Assembly: GCF_003957515.1 (NCBI RefSeq) | Contig: NZ_RQXW01000018.1 | Location: 1-64,000 of the forward strand | Direction of reading: 5' to 3' | DNA: 64,000 nucleotides | Origin: Amphritea opalescens | GTDB taxonomy: Bacteria; Pseudomonadota; Gammaproteobacteria; Pseudomonadales; Balneatricaceae | Shown here: positions 16,964 through 26,462 of the stretch, piece by piece | How the letters are laid out: every line of letters starts with the position of its first letter | How positions within the stretch are numbered: the first letter of the stretch is position 1 | The notes under the pieces: model-generated | What the model was told of the DNA's origin: nothing | The model's input: only the letters and a program-made list of their open reading frames with translations | Database searches by the model: none | Translations under genes and position numbers: made by a program

Positions 16964-18163
16964 TTAGGCGGCAACGCTTCCGTGAGGGTCGATCACAAAT
17001 TTCTTCGCGGCCCCACCATCAAAGTCGGCATAACCATCAGGTGCTTGATCGAGTGAGATCATCTGTACATTGACCGCATTCGCAATATCCACTTTATCAA
17101 ACAGAATAGCCTGCATCAGTGGGCGATGGTATTTCATCACAGGGCACTGGCCGGTATGGAATGAATGGGATTTTGCCCAGCCTAAACCAAAGCGCATACT
17201 GAGAGCACCCTGTTTGGCTGCATCGTCAATCGCACCTGGATCTTCGGTGACATAGAGGCCTGGAATACCGATCGCACCGCCGGCGCGGGTCATCTGCATC
17301 GCCGAGTTAAGTACGGTCGCTGGCGCTTCTGCACCATGGTTGCAGCCACAGGCGTGGGCTTCAAAGCCAACACAGTCGACAAAGGCATCAACTTCTCGCT
17401 CGCCGAGAATCACTTCCAGTTTATCGGCCATATCGCCTTCTTCACGAAGGTCGAGGGTCTCACAGCCAAAACTGCGTGCTTGTTGTAGTCGTTCATCGAT
17501 CATATCGCCGACGATGACACAGGCGGCACCGAGGAGCTGAGCCGAGACCGCAGCGGCTAGTCCAACTGGGCCAGCACCGGCAATATAGACGGTAGAGCCT
17601 GGGCCAACACCTGCGGTAACACAGCCATGAAAGCCGGTGGGGAAAATATCGGATAGCAGCGTTAGATCGCGGATTTTCTCCATCGCCTGATCAGAATCGG
17701 GGAACTTCAGTAGATTAAAGTCAGCATAAGGCACCATGACATACTCTGCCTGACCGCCGACCCAGCCGCCCATATCCACATAACCATAAGCCGCACCAGG
17801 ACGGGCAGGGTTAACGTTTAGGCAGATACCGGTATTGCCCTCTTTACAGTTACGGCAGCGGCCACAGGCGATATTGAAAGGTACTGACACGATATCGCCG
17901 GGTTTAAGAAACTCCACATCGTTGCCGCACTCGATAATTTGTCCGGTGATCTCATGGCCCAGCACTAAACCGGGTTCGGCGGTCGTTCTACCGCGTACCA
18001 TATGCTGATCGGAACCACAGATATTGGTGGTGAGTACCCGAAGGATAACACCGTGATTGCACTTGCGTTTACCCAGTGACAGTTCGGGGAATGCGATCTC
18101 CTCGATGGCGACTTCGCCCGCTCCTTTATAAACAACACCACGATTGGCATGATTGCTACACAT
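16964..18163 (-). CDS. fdhA: Glutathione-independent formaldehyde dehydrogenase
   Basis: This is a zinc-dependent medium-chain dehydrogenase of about 399 residues. In the numbering that includes two extra N-terminal residues, the catalytic zinc ligands are Cys51 and His72-Glu73 (GHE), the structural zinc uses Cys102, 105, 108 and 116, and the NAD fold shows GAGPVG. It oxidises the formaldehyde released by GbcAB and DgcAB to formate with NAD and without glutathione. The AGGAG ribosome site is only one base from the first ATG (18169) but 7 bases from the second (18163), so I use the latter. Family and neighbourhood match Pseudomonas FdhA in the betaine regulon. Confidence 0.92.
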   Translation of the reverse strand: MCSNHANRGVVYKGAGEVAIEEIAFPELSLGKRKCNHGVILRVLTTNICGSDQHMVRGRTTAEPGLVLGHEITGQIIECGNDVEFLKPGDIVSVPFNIACGRCRNCKEGNTGICLNVNPARPGAAYGYVDMGGWVGGQAEYVMVPYADFNLLKFPDSDQAMEKIRDLTLLSDIFPTGFHGCVTAGVGPGSTVYIAGAGPVGLAAAVSAQLLGAACVIVGDMIDERLQQARSFGCETLDLREEGDMADKLEVILGEREVDAFVDCVGFEAHACGCNHGAEAPATVLNSAMQMTRAGGAIGIPGLYVTEDPGAIDDAAKQGALSMRFGLGWAKSHSFHTGQCPVMKYHRPLMQAILFDKVDIANAVNVQMISLDQAPDGYADFDGGAAKKFVIDPHGSVAA

Positions 18164-18666
18164 GGTCATACTCCTATTATTTTTGTATTGGCCCCCAGTA
18201 ATGGGTGTTAAATCATAGTATTAGACTGTCTCAATCAAAGGCTGACTGCTACCGCGCAAGAGTTGATCAGGAGCGACATTATCAACAGCCTTTTCTTGGT
18301 GCATGAGGATAAAATAATGGCTGAAAGAGCCACCTCATGGGGCATTGAGAGGAGATGTCGTATTGCGGTGATGGGCGCGTCGCTGAGAGATAAATAAAAA
18401 TAGCATAAAGTCGTTTTTAGATATTCTTCGTTTGATCTAAATCAAATAGTATGGAATCCAGTTCATCGACAAGCGATAAAGCTGATGTCGAGATAATAAT
18501 TCAAAAAAAAACGATAAAACGGGCCGCAGAATTAACATCATGTTGTTCTCTCTGGCTCCCTTTTAATGTCCAAAAAAACAAAAAATAACGTGAGTAATTA
18601 GCACTGGTGCGACGCTGCTTAGCTCTTTGCATTTAGTAATGATTACGCGTTTATAGGGGCACTATC
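18164..18666. other. Divergent fdhA-gbdR control region
   Basis: This region of about 500 bp contains no gene. It is AT-rich in the half near gbdR and must carry promoters for both genes. It contains a perfect FNR/Anr-type box (18432-18445), reported separately, and TGATCAGGA near 18262, shared with the dyad upstream of gbcA. No terminator or small-RNA structure is evident. Confidence 0.6.
18432..18445. promoter_or_regulatory. FNR/Anr-type box
   Basis: TTGATCTAAATCAA is an exact match to the FNR/CRP-family consensus TTGAT-N4-ATCAA, centred at 18438.5. It lies about 228 bases before the gbdR ATG and 275 bases before the fdhA ATG, so it could act on either promoter depending on the true transcription start. 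FNR recognition of this consensus is established; binding here is inferred. Confidence 0.6.
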
Positions 18667-19785
18667 ATGATTTCATCAACTGCATTCGATCCTATTTCTG
18701 ATTATCAAAAAGTGACCCGCGTGGGCTTTTTGATGCTGGATAATTTCACCATGATTGCGGTGGCTTCAGCGATTGAACCGCTGAGAATGGCTAACCAGTT
18801 GTCCGGCCATGAACTCTATAGCTGGCATATGATTTCGGAGAATGGCGGGCCGGTCAGTGCCAGTGATGGTTTAAGTTTTGCGCCAGATTTTTCGGTTGCG
18901 GATATGCCGGAACTGGATCTGTTGATTGTGTGTGGTGGTGTGGATATCACCCGTAGTTTTACGCAGAAGCAGGTGAGTTGGTTACAGTTGATGAGCCGTC
19001 GAGGTGTCACTCTGGGTGGTATCTGCACCGGCGCTTATCTGCTAGCTCATGCGGGTTTACTAGATGGCTATGATTGCAGCACGCATTGGGAATGTATGGC
19101 TTCCTTACAGGAGCATTACCCTAAGGTTAACTGCAATAATCGTCTTTTTAGTATCGATCGTAACCGTATGACCTCTTCCGGCGGCATCTCACCGATGGAT
19201 ATGTTGTTGCATATGGTGTCGTTGCAGCATGGGCCGAAGCTGTCGATGGCGGTGTCCGATATGTTTATCTGTGACCGTATTCGTAGCGAGTTTGATCAGC
19301 AACGGGTGCCTCTGCGTCAGTTGCACAATGGTGGTGACAGCAAACCAAAACTGGTTGATGTCATTGAGTTGATGGAAAATAACCTAGAAGAACCGATCGG
19401 CCTTGATGAGCTGGCGGCCTTTGTGAGTGTTTCCCGTCGACAGTTGGAGCGGATGTTCCTGAAATATCTTAATTGCTCCCCGTCACGTTTCTATCTCAAG
19501 CTGCGCCTCGATCGAGCAAGACAGCTGTTAAAGCAATCGAGTATGCCGATTGTTGAAATATCCACCGCTTGCGGCTTTGTCTCAACGCCCCATTTTAGTC
19601 GTTGTTATCGTAAACATATCGGTATCTCGCCTAGAGATGAGCGTAAAGGGACCTTACCGATGACCTCGCAGCAGGAAACCACCGAAGAGCAGCCTAATGA
19701 TGGCTTCTTCGCCAGCATGAAGCGCTCGGTCGCAGTGCTTCATTCGGCTCAGGCCGAACCGAGTTTTGGCTCAGTAGCCATTTAG
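18667..19785 (+). CDS. gbdR: GlxA-type AraC-family regulator GbdR
   Basis: This 372-residue regulator has an N-terminal DJ-1/PfpI-like (GATase1) ligand domain (about 15-190) with the elbow Cys120 in GGICTGAYLL, and a C-terminal AraC double helix-turn-helix (about 230-335) with the typical CGFVSTPHFSRCYRKHIGISP ending. In Pseudomonas, GbdR responds to glycine betaine and dimethylglycine and activates gbcAB, dgcAB and related genes. Its position next to fdhA, at the edge of the complete betaine locus, supports the same role. About 35 C-terminal residues beyond the HTH are low-complexity. The inverted-repeat array begins 21 bases after its stop codon. Confidence 0.88.
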   Translation: MISSTAFDPISDYQKVTRVGFLMLDNFTMIAVASAIEPLRMANQLSGHELYSWHMISENGGPVSASDGLSFAPDFSVADMPELDLLIVCGGVDITRSFTQKQVSWLQLMSRRGVTLGGICTGAYLLAHAGLLDGYDCSTHWECMASLQEHYPKVNCNNRLFSIDRNRMTSSGGISPMDMLLHMVSLQHGPKLSMAVSDMFICDRIRSEFDQQRVPLRQLHNGGDSKPKLVDVIELMENNLEEPIGLDELAAFVSVSRRQLERMFLKYLNCSPSRFYLKLRLDRARQLLKQSSMPIVEISTACGFVSTPHFSRCYRKHIGISPRDERKGTLPMTSQQETTEEQPNDGFFASMKRSVAVLHSAQAEPSFGSVAI

Positions 19786-19805
19786 CAAAGTGCATGGTGT
19801 GACCT

Positions 19806-20329
19806 GTAGGGTGCGGTGAGCTTGCGAACCGCACCGGTATTGGCGTGAAGGTGTGGGGAGGTTATGGTGGAATATCGATACCGATGGTGCGGTTCGTTCC
19901 TCACCGGCACCCTACGCATCCGTGGTTATTGGTAGGGTGCGGTGAGCTTGCGAACCGCACCACCAATACCAGAAACTTCGGCTGTTACCATGTAAGAATC
20001 AATGCCATAAATGGTGCGGTTCATTCTTCACCACACACTACGCATCGGTGGTTATTGGTGTGGCGAGCTTGCGAACCGCACCGATATTGGCGTGAAGGGG
20101 TGGGAAGGTTATGGTGGAATATCGATACTGATGGTGCGGTTCGTTCCTCACCAGCACCCTACGCATCTATGGTTATTGGTAGGGTGCGATGAGCTTGCGA
20201 ACCGCACCGGTATTGGCGTGAAGGTGTGGGAAGGTTATGGTGGAATATTGATACGATGGTGCGGTTCGTTCCTCACCGCACCCTACGCATTGACGGTTAT
20301 TTGGGGTTGATTGACTTGCGAACCGCACC
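19806..20329. repeat. Tandem array of inverted-repeat units, period about 124 bp
   Basis: Nine half-units alternate in orientation. Forward units (GTAGGGTGCGGTGAGCTTGC... ending AACCGCACC) lie at 19806-19835, 19932-19961, 20057-20082 (degenerate), 20179-20208 and 20305-20329 (degenerate). Reverse units (GGTGCGGTTCGTTCCTCACC...) lie at 19886-19915, 20013-20041, 20133-20162 and 20258-20286. Forward units start about 123-126 bp apart, so the whole module (unit, spacer, inverted unit, short spacer) is tandemly repeated about four times. The array sits exactly between the converging ends of gbdR and fdsD. Sequence divergence between modules shows it is not very recent. Confidence 0.92.
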
Positions 20330-20340
20330 GGATGCTGCGG

Positions 20341-20562
20341 TTAATGTTTCAGCAACGCCACTGCTTGTTTCGCAATAGGCAGTAATTCACTGCCATCCTG
20401 TTCGAGATATTCCCTAATCTGTACCTTCATGGAACGGGCCCAGAATTTGGTCATATGATCAGCCACCATTTCGGCCTCGGCGATGTCATCGCCAATATGG
20501 GTATTATTGGCAGCGATCTGGTTTGCCATTCGGATAAGACTGGTGAGTTGATGATTTCCCAT
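20341..20562 (-). CDS. fdsD: Formate dehydrogenase delta subunit
   Basis: This 73-residue protein matches the small delta subunit of soluble NAD-dependent formate dehydrogenases: an N-terminal LIRMANQIAANN helix, then a conserved HMTKFWARSMKVQI segment ending near LLKH. In Cupriavidus and Rhodobacter the delta subunit belongs to the fds operon and is needed for assembly or stability of the enzyme. It is the last gene of the operon, 5 bp after fdhD, and ends against the repeat array. Confidence 0.85.
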   Translation of the reverse strand: MGNHQLTSLIRMANQIAANNTHIGDDIAEAEMVADHMTKFWARSMKVQIREYLEQDGSELLPIAKQAVALLKH

Positions 20563-20567
20563 GTTTA

Positions 20568-21488
20568 TTATTCCTTTGAATCATCGAAAGATTGAGTTGA
20601 GCCGGTCGTGACCGATTGGTTGTAAATAACGTGCCGGCCTGGGCGGGCAAAACCGATTAAGTTAAGCCCCGCTTGTTGGGCGAGTTGCAGTGCTAAACCG
20701 GTTGGTGCCGAGACCGCCACTAAGGTGCTGACACCTCGGCTGGCGGCTTTATGCACCATTTCATAGCTGGCACGGCTGGATACCAGCACAAAACCTTCGC
20801 TGAGGTCAGTATTGCTCTGCTGTAGTGCGCCGAGCAGTTTATCCAACGCATTATGGCGGCCAACATCTTCCCTTAATAGTTGAATATTGCCTTGAAGATC
20901 ACACCAGGCTGCGCCGTGGCAAGCACCGGTAATGGTTTGCAAGGGCTGGTTCGCTTTGAGTTGCGTGAGTGCTTGTTCGACCGCCGTCGGTGACGCAATA
21001 GGCAGGCAGGGCACCCGTTTAACGGGGCGAATCGCCTGTTGCAGCGATTCAGTACCGCACAAACCACAACCGGTACGACCAGTGAGGTTGCGGCGGCGCT
21101 GTTTAAGCTGCATCGAACGTTGCGTGGTGATCGACAACTGAACCTCGATGCCTGCAGCTAAATTGTCAGTGTCGGCCATTACCAGTTCCAACCCATAGAC
21201 CTCACCGGCTGTTTTGATAATGCCTTCACTGAGGCTGAAGCCTAGGGCAAAGTCCTCGAGATCACAGGGGCTTGCCATCATCACGGCATGGGATATGCCG
21301 TTATAGACCATGGCCACCGGAATTTCGTCGGCGATTTGATCCAAGGCGTCTAGCTGTTGATCCGCTTGCCAGCGACTCACCACCGACTGCGTATAACAGT
21401 CATCCAAGGACAGCGTTAGGCTGTCCTCAGGGCAGTTTTTCGAGTTCGGTTTCGAGCTCGGGTTTGGTATCGAGTGTTTCAACGCCAT
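20568..21488 (-). CDS. fdhD: Formate dehydrogenase accessory sulfurtransferase FdhD/FdsC
   Basis: This 306-residue FdhD-family protein carries the catalytic cysteine loop GRTGCGLCGTES (CxxC). FdhD binds the molybdenum cofactor and transfers sulfur to it before insertion into formate dehydrogenase; in fds operons the equivalent is called FdsC. The frame is open further upstream to 21569, inside fdsA, but the ATG at 21488 is one base after the fdsA stop codon and gives the more usual N-terminus, so I prefer it. Nothing is unusual apart from a charged, poorly conserved N-terminal stretch of about 40 residues. Confidence 0.88.
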   Translation of the reverse strand: MALKHSIPNPSSKPNSKNCPEDSLTLSLDDCYTQSVVSRWQADQQLDALDQIADEIPVAMVYNGISHAVMMASPCDLEDFALGFSLSEGIIKTAGEVYGLELVMADTDNLAAGIEVQLSITTQRSMQLKQRRRNLTGRTGCGLCGTESLQQAIRPVKRVPCLPIASPTAVEQALTQLKANQPLQTITGACHGAAWCDLQGNIQLLREDVGRHNALDKLLGALQQSNTDLSEGFVLVSSRASYEMVHKAASRGVSTLVAVSAPTGLALQLAQQAGLNLIGFARPGRHVIYNQSVTTGSTQSFDDSKE

Positions 21489-21489
21489 C

Positions 21490-24378
21490 TCACTTGCCGG
21501 CCACGGGTTCAGAGCGTTTATCCCCTCGAGCGGAGTGCAGGTGCCCAATCTGTTCCTGATGGAACTCATGGTAACGCTGTTGCCATTCAGAAGGCTCGTT
21601 AACTTTGATCACCTGTATCGCCGTCACTTTGTACTCGGGACAGTTAGTCGCCCAGTCAGAGTTATCGGTGGTGACTACGTTCGCCCCACTATGAGGATGG
21701 TGGAAGGTGGTATAAACCACGCCCGGCTGCATGCGGTCAGAGACTTTAGCCAACATCACGGTTTCGCCGGAACGGCTGGTGATACCGACCCAGTCGTTAT
21801 CTTTAATGCCACGATCTTCCGCATCTTGAGGGTGCAGCTCTAACACATCGTCATCATGCCAAACCTGGTTCTCGGTGCGGCGTGTTTGTGCACCAACATT
21901 ATATTGCGACAGGGTACGCCCGGTGGTTAGCAACAGTGGGTATTTACGGGTCGAGCGCTCTTCGGTTGCGACATATTCGGTAATGGAAAAATGCCCCTTC
22001 CCAATGGGGAAACTATCCAAATGCATGATCGGCGTACCGTTGGGGGTATCGTCGTTACAAGGCCATTGCAGGCTGCCCATCTCTTCCAACTTTTCATAGC
22101 TAACATTGCTAAAGGTCGGAGTGAGCAGGGCAATCTCATCCATGATTTCGGATGGGTGGTTGTAGTTCATCGGATAACCCAAGGCATTGGACAGCGCCTG
22201 AGTGACTTCCCAATCCTGTTTGCCCGCCAAGGGTGGCATCACTTTGCGGACGCGGTTGATACGGCGTTCGGCATTGGTGAAGGTGCCATCTTTCTCGAGG
22301 AAAGAGGAGCCTGGCAGGAAGACGTGGGCAAATTTTGCGGTTTCGTTGAGGAAAATATCCTGCACGATCAAGCATTCCAATGCGCGCATCGCTGCGTGAA
22401 CATGGTTGGTGTTGGGGTCTGACTGGGCGATATCTTCGCCTTGGCAGTACATCCCTTTATAGGTGCCATCCATCGCGGCATCAAACATATTAGGAATACG
22501 TAGACCCGGCTCATTATCGAGCTTAACGCCCCATACCGCCTCAAAACGTGCCCGGACCGCATCGTCGGATACGTGTTGATAACCGGGCAGTTCGTGGGGG
22601 AAAGAACCCATGTCGCAGGAACCCTGCACATTGTTTTGTCCGCGCAGTGGGTTTACGCCCACACCCTCACGGCCGATATTGCCGGTCGCTAGCGCGAGGT
22701 TGGCGATACCCATGACCATGCTTGAACCTTGGCTGTGCTCGGTAACGCCTAGACCATAATAAATGGCCGCATTTTTGGCATTGGCATAGATGCGCGCAGC
22801 GCTGCGTAGCTCGGCGGCAGGAATGCCGGTAATCGCTTCGGTGTTTTCCGGTGAGTGACGCTCTTCAGTAATAAAGTGGCGCCACGCATTAAAGGCCTCG
22901 GTTTGACAGCGTTTCGCGATAAAATCATGGTCCTCTAAGCCTTCGCTCATGATGACATGGGCCATGGCGTTAACAAAGGCCACGTTACTTCCCGGACGCA
23001 GTGTCAGGTGATGATGGGTTTCAACATGGGGTGTTTTTACCAGATCGATACGGCGTGGATCGGCAACGATCAGCTTGGCTCCCTGACGTAAGCGTTTCTT
23101 CAGTAGTGAACCAAACACCGGGTGGGCATCGGTCGGGTTGGCACCGATCACCATGATGGCATCGGCATGCATCACGGAATCAAAGGTTTGAGTACCGGCC
23201 GATTCACCGAGGGTGGCTTTCAGACCGTAACCGGTTGGCGAGTGGCAAACCCGCGCACAGGTATCGGTGTTGTTATTGCCGAAGGCGGCCCGGATCAGCT
23301 TTTGTACTAAGTAGGTTTCTTCATTGGTACAGCGGGATGAGGTAATACCACCGATACTGTCGCGGCCATATTTCTCTTGGATACCGCGCAGCTTAGTGGC
23401 GGCAAAGTTCAGCGCTTCATCCCAGCTCACTTCCTGCCATGGCTCATCGATAGAATCACGGATCATCGGTTTGGTGATGCGATCCTCATGGGTGGCATAA
23501 CCAAAGGCAAAGCGGCCTTTGACGCAGGAGTGACCATGGTTTGCTTGGCCGCCTTTATAAGGCACCATGCGAATCACTTCAGCGCCTTTCATCTCGGCTT
23601 TAAACTGACAGCCAACACCACAGTAAGCACAGGTCGTGACGACACTGTGCTCCGGTTGACCCACCTCAATCACTGATTTTTCCATCAAGGTCGAGGTAGG
23701 GCAGGCCTGTACACAGGCACCACAGGAGACACATTCGGAATCGAGGAAGTCTTGATTCTGTCCCGGCGATACTTTGGAATCAAAACCACGACCATCGATA
23801 GTCAGTGCGAAGGTACCCTGTACTTCACCGCAGGCACGTACACAGCGGGAGCACACAATACATTTGCTCGGGTCGAAGCTGAAATAGGGGTTGGAATGAT
23901 CTTTTTCGGCCTGCAGGTGGTTTTCACCACTAAAGCCATAACGGACTTCACGCAGGCCCACTTCACCGGCGACATCTTGCAGTTCGCAGTTACCATTGGC
24001 AGGACAGGTCAGACAGTCCAGCGGATGATCGGAGATATAAAGCTCCATAATATTGCGGCGTAGCTTACCCAAACGTTTATTCTGGGTGGTGACCTTCATG
24101 CCGGCTTCAGCAGGGGTGGTGCATGACGCTGGGGTGCCGCGACGGCCTTCAATCTCAACGGCGCAGATACGACAAGAACCAAACGCCTCTAAGTTATCGG
24201 TGGCGCAGAGTTTCGGGATATTGATATCCGCTTCAGCCGCAGCGCGCATGACCGAAGTCCCTTCGGCAACCGTGATCGACTTACCGTCGATCTCTAGGGT
24301 GATCAGGTTTTCGGAAACATGGGCAGGGGTGCCATAATCTTTGTTGTAATCGACTTTGGGATCAAAAATCTGAATCAT
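21490..24378 (-). CDS. fdsA: NAD-dependent formate dehydrogenase alpha (molybdenum) subunit
   Basis: This 962-residue catalytic subunit starts with a 2Fe-2S ferredoxin domain (Cys58, 69, 72, 86). A His-Cys cluster (117-131), two ferredoxin-type 4Fe-4S motifs (173-183 and 216-226) and the molybdopterin domain with its own 4Fe-4S (250-285) follow. The molybdenum ligand is Cys378 in CARVCHS, so the enzyme uses cysteine, not selenocysteine. It oxidises formate to CO2 and passes electrons to FdsB/FdsG and NAD. Its ATG overlaps the fdsB stop by 4 bp. In this context it removes the formate made by FdhA and recovers NADH. Confidence 0.95.
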   Translation of the reverse strand: MIQIFDPKVDYNKDYGTPAHVSENLITLEIDGKSITVAEGTSVMRAAAEADINIPKLCATDNLEAFGSCRICAVEIEGRRGTPASCTTPAEAGMKVTTQNKRLGKLRRNIMELYISDHPLDCLTCPANGNCELQDVAGEVGLREVRYGFSGENHLQAEKDHSNPYFSFDPSKCIVCSRCVRACGEVQGTFALTIDGRGFDSKVSPGQNQDFLDSECVSCGACVQACPTSTLMEKSVIEVGQPEHSVVTTCAYCGVGCQFKAEMKGAEVIRMVPYKGGQANHGHSCVKGRFAFGYATHEDRITKPMIRDSIDEPWQEVSWDEALNFAATKLRGIQEKYGRDSIGGITSSRCTNEETYLVQKLIRAAFGNNNTDTCARVCHSPTGYGLKATLGESAGTQTFDSVMHADAIMVIGANPTDAHPVFGSLLKKRLRQGAKLIVADPRRIDLVKTPHVETHHHLTLRPGSNVAFVNAMAHVIMSEGLEDHDFIAKRCQTEAFNAWRHFITEERHSPENTEAITGIPAAELRSAARIYANAKNAAIYYGLGVTEHSQGSSMVMGIANLALATGNIGREGVGVNPLRGQNNVQGSCDMGSFPHELPGYQHVSDDAVRARFEAVWGVKLDNEPGLRIPNMFDAAMDGTYKGMYCQGEDIAQSDPNTNHVHAAMRALECLIVQDIFLNETAKFAHVFLPGSSFLEKDGTFTNAERRINRVRKVMPPLAGKQDWEVTQALSNALGYPMNYNHPSEIMDEIALLTPTFSNVSYEKLEEMGSLQWPCNDDTPNGTPIMHLDSFPIGKGHFSITEYVATEERSTRKYPLLLTTGRTLSQYNVGAQTRRTENQVWHDDDVLELHPQDAEDRGIKDNDWVGITSRSGETVMLAKVSDRMQPGVVYTTFHHPHSGANVVTTDNSDWATNCPEYKVTAIQVIKVNEPSEWQQRYHEFHQEQIGHLHSARGDKRSEPVAGK

Positions 24379-25952
24379 GACTGTGCCCCATTGGTTTGTG
24401 CAGGTTGGTTGAAGTCTTCCGGAAAGTGCTTAACGGCGCTCTGTACAGGGAACGGCGTCATACCGCCCATGGCGCACAATGAACCATAGATCATGGTCTC
24501 GCACAGATCTTCGAGCAGCTCCATATTGGCTTCACGGTCTTCATCGTTACGAATACGGTCGATCACTTCAACGCCACGGGTAGAGCCGATACGGCAAGGG
24601 GTGCATTTACCACAGGATTCCGCGACGCAGAACTCCATGGAAAAGCGCGCTTGGGCCGACATATCCACGGTGTCATCGAATACCACGATACCGCCGTGTC
24701 CCAAAGCGGCACCGACCGCTTGAAAGGATTCATAATCCATTGGCGTGTCCCACTGGCTTTCCGGTAGGTAGGCGCATAAAGGACCGCCCACTTGCACCGC
24801 CCGCATCGGACGGCCAGTAAAGGTGCCGCCACCATACTCCTCTAATAACTCACGCAGGGTGACACCAAAGGCTAGCTCTATAAGCCCACCCCGTTTGATA
24901 TTACCCGCCAGTTGGAAAGGCAGGGTGCCGAGTGAACGCCCCATCCCATAATCCGCATACGCCTGACCGCCTTTCGATAGGATATAAGGCACCGCCGCCA
25001 GAGATAGTACGTTATTAACAATGGTCGGCTGACCAAATAGGCCAACAATTGCAGGAAGTGGTGGTTTGGCTCGCACCATACCGCGTTTACCTTCGAGGCT
25101 TTCGAGCAGAGAGGTCTCTTCGCCACAGATATAGGCTTTAGCACCGAGGCGTACTTCAAGATGGAAGGCTTTGCCGCTATCGAGAATATTATCACCTAGG
25201 AATCCCGCCGCTTCTGCTTTGTCTATCGCTTCGTTCAAAATCTGATGGGCGACCGGATATTCTGAGCGCAGATAGATGTAACCCTGATCTGCACCAACGG
25301 CAAGACCTGCGATGGTCATGCCTTCGATCAGCATATAGGGGTCGGCTTCCATGACCATACGGTCAGCAAAAGTGCCGGAGTCACCCTCATCGGCATTACA
25401 GACGATATATTTTTGCTGTTTAGGCGAGACCGCATCCAAGACTGTTTGCCACTTGATGCCGGTCGGGAAAGCAGCGCCGCCACGGCCTCGCAAGCCAGAG
25501 GCCTTGACCTCATCGACAATCGCTTGACCATCCATCTGCAGTGCTTTCTTCAAACCATTAAAGCCATCGAGCTGCTGGTAATCATCCAACGACACCGGAT
25601 CGGTAATCCCGGCACGGGCGAAGGTGAGACGCTGTTGCTTTTGCAGATAGGGAATCGCTTCGGTGAGTCCCTGACAGAGTGGGTGTGATGTCTCGCCTTG
25701 CAATAGACCTTGATCAAACAGGCTATCGATCGCTTGGCTATCAACCGGTCCATAGGCGATGCGGCCTGCTGGGGTTTCGACCTCAATTAAGGGTTCAAGC
25801 CAGAACATACCGCGGGAGCCATTACGAATAATCTCAACCGTCTCACCGCGTTTGTCGGCCTCTGCGGCGATCTCGCGGGCCAGACGATCGGCACCCATCG
25901 CCAACGCGGTGGTATCCCGCGGAATAAAGAGTCTAGTGACTGCAGTGCTCAT
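24375..25952 (-). CDS. fdsB: NAD-dependent formate dehydrogenase beta (NuoF-like) subunit
   Basis: This 525-residue NuoF homologue has an N-terminal thioredoxin-like ferredoxin domain (about 1-115) and an FMN/NADH-binding core with GLRGRGGAAFPTG and the CNADEGDSGTF segment. A C-terminal 4Fe-4S motif in CVAESCGKCTPCRIG follows. It transfers electrons from FdsA to NAD through FMN. It shares 4 bp with fdsA and one base with fdsG, so the three core subunits are tightly coupled. Length and domains are normal for the family. Confidence 0.95.
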   Translation of the reverse strand: MSTAVTRLFIPRDTTALAMGADRLAREIAAEADKRGETVEIIRNGSRGMFWLEPLIEVETPAGRIAYGPVDSQAIDSLFDQGLLQGETSHPLCQGLTEAIPYLQKQQRLTFARAGITDPVSLDDYQQLDGFNGLKKALQMDGQAIVDEVKASGLRGRGGAAFPTGIKWQTVLDAVSPKQQKYIVCNADEGDSGTFADRMVMEADPYMLIEGMTIAGLAVGADQGYIYLRSEYPVAHQILNEAIDKAEAAGFLGDNILDSGKAFHLEVRLGAKAYICGEETSLLESLEGKRGMVRAKPPLPAIVGLFGQPTIVNNVLSLAAVPYILSKGGQAYADYGMGRSLGTLPFQLAGNIKRGGLIELAFGVTLRELLEEYGGGTFTGRPMRAVQVGGPLCAYLPESQWDTPMDYESFQAVGAALGHGGIVVFDDTVDMSAQARFSMEFCVAESCGKCTPCRIGSTRGVEVIDRIRNDEDREANMELLEDLCETMIYGSLCAMGGMTPFPVQSAVKHFPEDFNQPAQTNGAQS

Positions 25953-26443
25953 CAGTGTACCTCCAGCGTTTGTGAACGCAGCCCATCAACTAGCTGATCA
26001 AATTTTTCGGGGGTCACTCGGCCAACGATCTCATCGTCAATCCGCACTGAAGGGGAGCAAGCGCAGTTGCCGAGGCAGTAGACCTCTTCGAGGGTGATGT
26101 TGTTATCGCTCGTGGTGCCGTGGTAATCCACCCCTAAGCTCGCTTTGGCGTGGGCTTCGAGTTGTCGTGCCCCCATCGCCTGACAGGCTTCAGCGCGGCA
26201 TACTTCGACGGTATGTTTACCCGGGGCGGTGCTGCGAAATTGATGGTAAAAACTGATTACGCCGTGAATATCCGCACGGGATTGGTTCAGTGATTCGGCA
26301 ATCAGGGGTACTGATTCGGGTGGGATATAACCGAGGCGGTTTTGGATCTCATGAAGGATCGGCAGTAACGCGCCAGGTTTATGTTTCAGATCGGCAATGA
26401 CATCGCTCACTACCGGTAATAACTGCTCTTTGGCTGCGGTCAT
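25952..26443 (-). CDS. fdsG: NAD-dependent formate dehydrogenase gamma (NuoE-like) subunit
   Basis: This NuoE homologue of about 163 residues has the 2Fe-2S thioredoxin-like fold, with cysteines in [10 protein letters not shown] and [10 protein letters not shown]. It forms the diaphorase part of the formate dehydrogenase with FdsB. I use the ATG at 26443 because GAGAATA lies just upstream; an ATG 21 bases earlier has no ribosome site. It is the first gene of the fds operon. The regulatory ATATGAA repeats lie in its leader. Confidence 0.92.
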   Translation of the reverse strand: MTAAKEQLLPVVSDVIADLKHKPGALLPILHEIQNRLGYIPPESVPLIAESLNQSRADIHGVISFYHQFRSTAPGKHTVEVCRAEACQAMGARQLEAHAKASLGVDYHGTTSDNNITLEEVYCLGNCACSPSVRIDDEIVGRVTPEKFDQLVDGLRSQTLEVH

Positions 26444-26462
26444 TTTATTATTCTCGTATAAC

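Noticed and set aside
20011-20310. Open frames running through the repeat array
   Set aside because: The translations only reflect the tandem repeat; there is no ribosome site or family similarity.
19806-20329. CRISPR-like appearance of regularly spaced repeats
   Set aside because: Units alternate in orientation, the spacers are themselves repeated rather than unique, and no cas genes are present.
556-20562. Sarcosine oxidase genes expected after DgcAB
   Set aside because: No soxBDAG-like genes are present in the window; the sarcosine step must be encoded elsewhere.
21490-24378. Possible selenocysteine formate dehydrogenase
   Set aside because: The active-site position is Cys378 encoded by a normal codon, and there is no in-frame TGA or SECIS-like need.
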